Source: Mycobacterium sp. MFM001
GTDB lineage: Bacteria > Actinomycetota > Actinomycetes > Mycobacteriales > Mycobacteriaceae
Length of the DNA: 64,000 nt
Reading direction: 5' to 3'
Assembly: GCF_003402475.1 (NCBI RefSeq)
Contig: NZ_BFAB01000011.1
Span: 96,534 to 160,533, forward strand
Position numbers and translations under genes: made by a program. This document shows positions 60,573 to 64,000 of the stretch, one piece after another. The notes under the pieces were generated by a model. The model was not told the origin of the DNA. It made no database searches and was given only the letters and a program-made list of their open reading frames with translations. How positions within the stretch are numbered: position 1 is the first letter of the stretch; each line of letters starts with the position of its first letter.

Positions 60573-60612
60573 GTCGGGCTGACAGGATTTGAACCTGCGA
60601 CCACTTGACCCC
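60573..60612 (-). repeat. 40-bp copy of the tRNA-Pro 3' end (attL-like)
   Basis: GTCGGGCTGACAGGATTTG...TTGACCCC is identical over 40 bases to 63758-63797, the 3' part of the tRNA-Pro gene (T arm, variable loop and anticodon-stem side). After that the sequence departs (AGATAGCC). An isolated tRNA fragment facing an intact tRNA is the mark of site-specific integration. Confidence 0.9.
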
Positions 60613-60790
60613 AGATAGCCGAACGCGCTGCGCGGGTGTTCACCGGCAACCGGTCTGCGCCGGTCAGTGGCCTTTCACGACATCGGCGGACATTGACGAA
60701 CCGGCCCGAAACCAATGTGGTTGGCGTATGCCTCACAACACACGCCGCGGGGGGTGGAGCTTGAATTGGTGACGAAGTTAGTGTGCGTCC
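60613..60790. other. Left end of island, before the ATPase gene
   Basis: Non-coding. Holds one TTGGCGTATG (60721-60730), which also occurs twice near the right end (63667-63676 and 63679-63688): a candidate arm-type integrase site. Confidence 0.4.
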
Positions 60791-62602
60791 ATGCGGTTCA
60801 CGGCGATCACGGTTAGCAACATCGGCGGCGTTGTTGACCAGCGGATCGAGCTGCCAAAGTCACCTGTTGTCGCATTTGCGGGTCCGAACGGTACCGGGAA
60901 GACAAAGCTGCTTGCAGCCATGCTAAGCCACTGGGCAGGCAATTTGCCGCCACCACGTCACAAAGCAAAGGCCGAGGCAACCCTCGAGGTCGAGCTCGAC
61001 CAAACGGACCGCGACGCCCTGGTTGCATTTAGTGAAGAGGTCGGGTGGGGTTCACCTGAAATCCCCGAAACCGTTGAGCTCACAGCCACCCGCAGCGACA
61101 TGGTCGGCACGCAACGTGCTGCCAAGCCCGCAGTAACAGCCCTCGAACAATTCGGAACCCACCAGGCCCTGTTGCAAATCGCCCCGAATCTGAACCCGAT
61201 GTATCTGCCGGCGGAGCGACGACTGCTCCCGGCTGGCACCGCCGGTATCGACCTCGCGCAGCTCGCCGAAGCGTTCGCTTATCAGCAGACGGCGCAGTCC
61301 CGCGCCGCGATCCAGAACTACGGAAGGCTAGACGACCAAGAGTTCGAGCAATTTGCCAAAGCTTTGTGCGTAGCCGATCGGTTGGACGACGACCCGGATG
61401 AGGAACCCGCGCCGCCCCTGTCGCGGGTTGAATGGCCCGAGTTCGTGGAGACGGTCAACGCACTTTTGCATCCGAAAAAGCTCTTACCGTTGAGCAAACA
61501 GCACCCGGACCAATTGCGCATCCAACTCGCCAATGGCGACGTTCATGCAGTGCCTGACCTATCCAGCGGCGAACGACAAGCCTTAGTAATCATGAGCAGG
61601 GTTCTCAGGGCAGGAGCGGGACACAGCGTGGTCCTTGTTGACGAGCCCGACGCCTACTTGCACCCAAACCTAAGTCGCCGGCTCATCGAGGCCCTTGAGA
61701 GCGGCACCGGTCACACAGGCCAACTCATCTTGGCCACACACAGTCCGGCCATCCTGGACCGAATCCCGACCGATTCGATCGTCAGACTCGATTACGACTC
61801 CGCCGCAAGGCGTGTGGCGAACGAGTCAGGCCTTATTGAGCTCTACAAAACCACCGGATTCAAAGCCAGCGCGCTAACCCAGTCGGAACTGCTAGTGGTA
61901 ACTGAAGGTGACTCCGACGATGTGGTTCTAAAAGCGTTATTCCCTAGCCTAGCCCGCGCCGCGGTGCAACAAGGTCAAGGCCGGCGCGGTGTGCTTCAAC
62001 GCGTCAAGCACCTACTCGAGTACGACGTACCCGTCGTTGGTCTAGTTGACCGTGATGTTGAGCCGCCAACACTCGATGCAGTACTCGAACCTCATGTTTG
62101 CATCTTGCCGACCGCCGACCTTGAAGGTGCGTTCCTTTCAGACGACGCGGCACTGCAGGTCATGGTCGATCAACGTTACGCAAAAGCCGAGTATCGCGAC
62201 GTTGAAGCATTGCGAGCAATTCGCGACAGCCTTTATGCCGCGAAGCGCGACAACACCATCGCTGAACTGGCGCAACGAGAACTACGCGATAGCTTCGGCA
62301 TCCAATGGCCAAGTTCACGAGCAGATGACGCGCTGAACCTGCTACGTGCGACGAGTTCGCCCCCCTCCAACCCGACTACGGCGGACATCGAGGCGGCAAT
62401 TCAGCGCGCATCGGATCGGTGGGCCGAGCACGCCACAAAGCCGTGGAAGTTGGTGCGAGGCAAGTACATTCTCGGTCAGTTCACGCGTACATGTACGAAT
62501 TGGACGAAGGGATCGACCCTGCTTGAAGCAGTGGCTGGACAACAACCCAAGCTGACCGCCCTTCAAGAGTTCGAGCAGAAGATCGACACTCTGCTTGCCT
62601 AG
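60791..62602 (+). CDS. OLD-like ATPase with TOPRIM nuclease domain
   Basis: A 603-residue protein. An ABC-type ATPase is split around a middle insertion: Walker A GPNGTGKTK near residue 33, signature LSSGERQ near 259, Walker B VVLVDEPDAYLHP near 280, and switch His THSPAIL near 320. A TOPRIM domain follows, with the acidic residues in LLVVTEGDSDDVVLKALF and VVGLVDRD, as in OLD-family nucleases and related AAA/TOPRIM defence proteins. It likely cleaves nucleic acid under ATP or DNA-end control. Less regular codon use than the core genes and its place in a tRNA island suggest transfer. An antiphage role is inference. Confidence 0.88.
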   Translation: MRFTAITVSNIGGVVDQRIELPKSPVVAFAGPNGTGKTKLLAAMLSHWAGNLPPPRHKAKAEATLEVELDQTDRDALVAFSEEVGWGSPEIPETVELTATRSDMVGTQRAAKPAVTALEQFGTHQALLQIAPNLNPMYLPAERRLLPAGTAGIDLAQLAEAFAYQQTAQSRAAIQNYGRLDDQEFEQFAKALCVADRLDDDPDEEPAPPLSRVEWPEFVETVNALLHPKKLLPLSKQHPDQLRIQLANGDVHAVPDLSSGERQALVIMSRVLRAGAGHSVVLVDEPDAYLHPNLSRRLIEALESGTGHTGQLILATHSPAILDRIPTDSIVRLDYDSAARRVANESGLIELYKTTGFKASALTQSELLVVTEGDSDDVVLKALFPSLARAAVQQGQGRRGVLQRVKHLLEYDVPVVGLVDRDVEPPTLDAVLEPHVCILPTADLEGAFLSDDAALQVMVDQRYAKAEYRDVEALRAIRDSLYAAKRDNTIAELAQRELRDSFGIQWPSSRADDALNLLRATSSPPSNPTTADIEAAIQRASDRWAEHATKPWKLVRGKYILGQFTRTCTNWTKGSTLLEAVAGQQPKLTALQEFEQKIDTLLA

Positions 62603-62793
62603 GCGAATCACATCTGCTCGCTGACATCCCTGGCACAGATCATCCCGACGGCCGGTCTTCCGTTTTTTGCGTCGCCCGAAAAAATTCCTAACTATCGCGG
62701 GGAAGTCAGCCGGCCCGGGGGCTCGGATTTCTTGCCGGGCGGTCGACTGTCGACGTCTCGGCGGGCGGTCAGGCAGATTGCTCGGCCTGGCCG
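62603..62793. other. Spacer after the ATPase gene
   Basis: No gene supported; includes a run TTTTTTGC and GCCCGAAAAAATTCC of low GC. Convergent ends of the flanking genes meet here. Confidence 0.35.
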
Positions 62794-63105
62794 CTACCAA
62801 TCGCTGTACGGAATACTTGACGACAGGACTTTTGGAGGCGCAGCGCCTTCGCCGGGCTTGATTCCCTTGAACCCGTTCCGCTCCACATACATTGCAAGCG
62901 GCTGCATTCTGAGGTCGGCGTGGGCACCGGGACCCACTGTAATCGTCGTCAATGCACCGTCTACGAGTGGGATCTTCACGCGGGGCATCATGCCGTACTT
63001 ACTAGGGGTGAAGAAGTTACGCAGCGGTCCGGGCTGCACAATTCGGACCTCGCGTTCTTCTGCGAAGCTTTTGTCCTTCATGAATGCAGCCTTCTCAGCG
63101 ACCAA
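62794..63105 (-). pseudogene. DUF2971 protein, C-terminal fragment
   Basis: About 103 residues matching the end of DUF2971 proteins: FMKDKSFAEEREVRIVQPG, GMMPRVKIPL, TTITVGPGAHADLRMQPLAMYVERNGF and a closing SSIPYSDW. The family is usually near 250-300 residues, so the N-terminal half is missing. The frame stays open a little further (QLSELVAEKAAF), then meets phage-like sequence in another frame. DUF2971 genes are frequent in mobile islands. Probably not functional. Confidence 0.75.
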
Positions 63106-63338
63106 CTCCGAAAGTTGGCGACGTTGGTGCCGTACCCGATCTCGGTTACCGGCACGGCGGTTTCGGGCGCCATGCCAGCCAACACATCGGCCATGTGGTC
63201 GTCGTTTTCAATGAGGGTGGTCCAGTGCTTGCGCCAGCCAGCCGTGATCTTGCCCTTGTTGATCGCCTCGTTGACCTCGGCTTCGATGTCGGCCTTTCGG
63301 GCTGCGGCGGCGATCCGCCGACCCTCTGCGGCATTCGG
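63078..63338 (-). pseudogene. Phage prohead protease/scaffold-like fragment
   Basis: A minus-strand frame without an early ATG reads NAAEGRRIAAAARKADIEA, EVNEAINKGKITAGWRKHW, TTLIENDDHMADVLAGMAPE, TAVPVTEIGYGTNVANF. The order 'x-EVxxAIxxGKITxxxRxHWxxL' followed by 'PVTEIG' is typical of C-termini of protease/scaffold proteins in mycobacterial prophages such as phiRv1/phiRv2. It runs into the DUF2971 fragment in a different frame, so both are cut at a recombination junction near 63100-63120. Confidence 0.6.
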
Positions 63339-63496
63339 CGGCCGTCGCGTGGTTGGAGTCGGGTATGCACATCAAGGCCGTTGCCGACCTGCTCGGGCAC
63401 TCATCCATCGCTATTACCGGCGACGTGTACCGCCACACATCCGACGACACGGCGTGGGCCGCAGTCGCCGGCCTCGCGGCAAAACTAGGGATCTGA
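63326..63496 (+). pseudogene. Tyrosine recombinase (integrase), C-terminal fragment
   Basis: Fifty-six codons ending in TGA: LRHSAAVAWLESGMHIKAV, ADLLGHSSIAITGDVYRHTS, DDTAWAAVAGLAAKLGI. These are the last two boxes of phage integrases: LRHS-type Arg/His, LLGHSS, and the catalytic Tyr in DVYRH. The preceding 250 or more residues are absent, replaced by unrelated sequence. It lies next to tRNA-Pro, where an integrase using that tRNA as attachment site is expected. Confidence 0.85.
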
Positions 63497-63666
63497 CGAG
63501 CTTCAGCCGAGGAGATAACCGAAGGGGCATCAGCTCGGGTTAGAGCCCGAGCGGCGGGTGGTGAACCCCTCCGGTGGTTTCGCCAAATGGAGCTTGAACA
63601 TCACCACCTCCTCTATTCAGTTCCACGTCCACCGATACCGACGAATGTCCGCGAACGGCCGCGGGT

Positions 63667-63688
63667 TTGGCGTATGCGTTGGCGTATG
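63667..63688. repeat. TTGGCGTATG pair, candidate integrase arm sites
   Basis: TTGGCGTATG at 63667 and again at 63679, a 12-base period, between the integrase fragment and tRNA-Pro. A third copy lies at the left end (60721). Confidence 0.45.
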
Positions 63689-63757
63689 GAGGCCGTAGAA
63701 CGCAATCGAGGCGGCCCCGGATTCCTCCGAAATCGCCTCTGACCTGCGCTAATTTTG

Positions 63758-63797
63758 GTCGGGCTGACAGGATTTGAACCTGCGACCACTTGACCCC
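63758..63797 (-). repeat. attR-like half, within tRNA-Pro
   Basis: The 40 bases shared with 60573-60612. Together they bound an element of about 3.1 kb. Confidence 0.9.
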
Positions 63798-63832
63798 CAG
63801 TCAAGTGCGCTACCAAACTGCGCCACAGCCCG
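63759..63832 (-). tRNA. tRNA-Pro (anticodon GGG)
   Basis: A 74-base cloverleaf on the minus strand. The acceptor stem is CGGGCTG/CAGCCCG with discriminator A. The D arm is GCGCAGTTTGGTAGCGC. The anticodon arm CTTGA-CTGGGGG-TCAAG places GGG at the anticodon, and the T arm is GCAGGTTCAAATCCTGT. CCA is not encoded. GGG reads CCC/CCU proline codons. Its 3' end is the attachment site of the island to the left. Confidence 0.96.
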
Positions 63833-64000
63833 GTGCCGCCGAAAGCACACTGGCGGCAGGTCGAAAGCCTACAGCAGACGGCGGTTATCGCTCGAACCCA
63901 ACGCACGGCGATCAGACTGTGGATGAATGCCCAACTGGGGATAACCGCGGCCCTGGACGCGCGAACGGAAAACTTGTCGGCCTGTTGCCTCATGTCAAGA
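63833..64000. other. Right edge
   Basis: No gene or RNA can be supported in this short stretch; it probably holds the tRNA promoter. Confidence 0.3.

Noticed and set aside
63613..63993. Minus-strand frame over the tRNA-Pro gene
   Set aside because: It runs through a complete tRNA cloverleaf and has no recognisable domain.

Overview
The window looks like a chromosome segment of a slow-growing non-tuberculous Mycobacterium. The DNA is GC-rich and carries a complete ESX-5 type VII secretion locus of mycobacterial gene order, with cyp143 and its ferredoxin inside it and malQ next to eccB5. There are PE, PPE-SVP and Esx genes throughout, plus F420-type and DUF732-type genes typical of the genus. 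Species cannot be fixed from this stretch alone.

Layout. (1) Bases 1-6600, minus strand, hold two PE/PPE transcription units lying beyond eccA5. Each has a recognisable M-box magnesium riboswitch in its leader. The distal unit reads M-box, PE, PPE, EsxM-like, EsxN-like, and then an Nramp-related transporter cut by the left edge. The transporter lacks the soft-metal residues of manganese/iron Nramps, so it fits the magnesium-transporting NRMT branch. (2) Bases 6868-35611 are the ESX-5 locus, read from right to left: eccB5, eccC5, PE, three PPEs, PE, PPE, (substrate-binding lipoprotein, metallophosphoesterase), PE, PPE, (methyltransferase, ferredoxin, cyp143, an NTF2-like protein), PE, esxM, esxN, espG5, eccD5, mycP5, eccE5, eccA5. 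The intergenic regions before the PE/PPE genes share TGTTCA boxes spaced 21 bp and a double GCGGATAA motif. (3) Bases 35852-60522 are mostly housekeeping or accessory metabolism: malQ, an F420-type oxidoreductase, NTF2-like proteins, a UGT-like glycosyltransferase, a membrane cytochrome b/sulfite-oxidase-fold fusion, an NDH-2-like flavoprotein, a PLP decarboxylase, topoisomerase IB, an NlpC/P60 protein, a sulfotransferase/TetR/DUF1214 divergon, a MOSC protein, an SDR, an acyl-CoA synthetase-like enzyme and secreted proteins. (4) Bases 60573-63832 form a small island. It is bounded by a 40-bp copy of the 3' end of tRNA-Pro and the intact tRNA-Pro(GGG). It holds an intact OLD-like ATPase-TOPRIM gene, a truncated DUF2971 gene, a phage protease fragment and the C-terminus of a tyrosine integrase.

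How the parts may work together. ESX-5 exports PE/PPE and Esx proteins to the mycobacterial outer membrane. PE/PPE proteins of this class have been linked to solute uptake there, and PE20/PPE31 of M. tuberculosis to magnesium. The left-hand operon therefore reads as one magnesium-starvation unit: an RNA sensor of Mg2+, exported outer-envelope proteins, and an inner-membrane Mg2+ carrier, next to the secretion machine that would export the first part. The gene order and riboswitch are visible in the sequence; the physiological role is inference.
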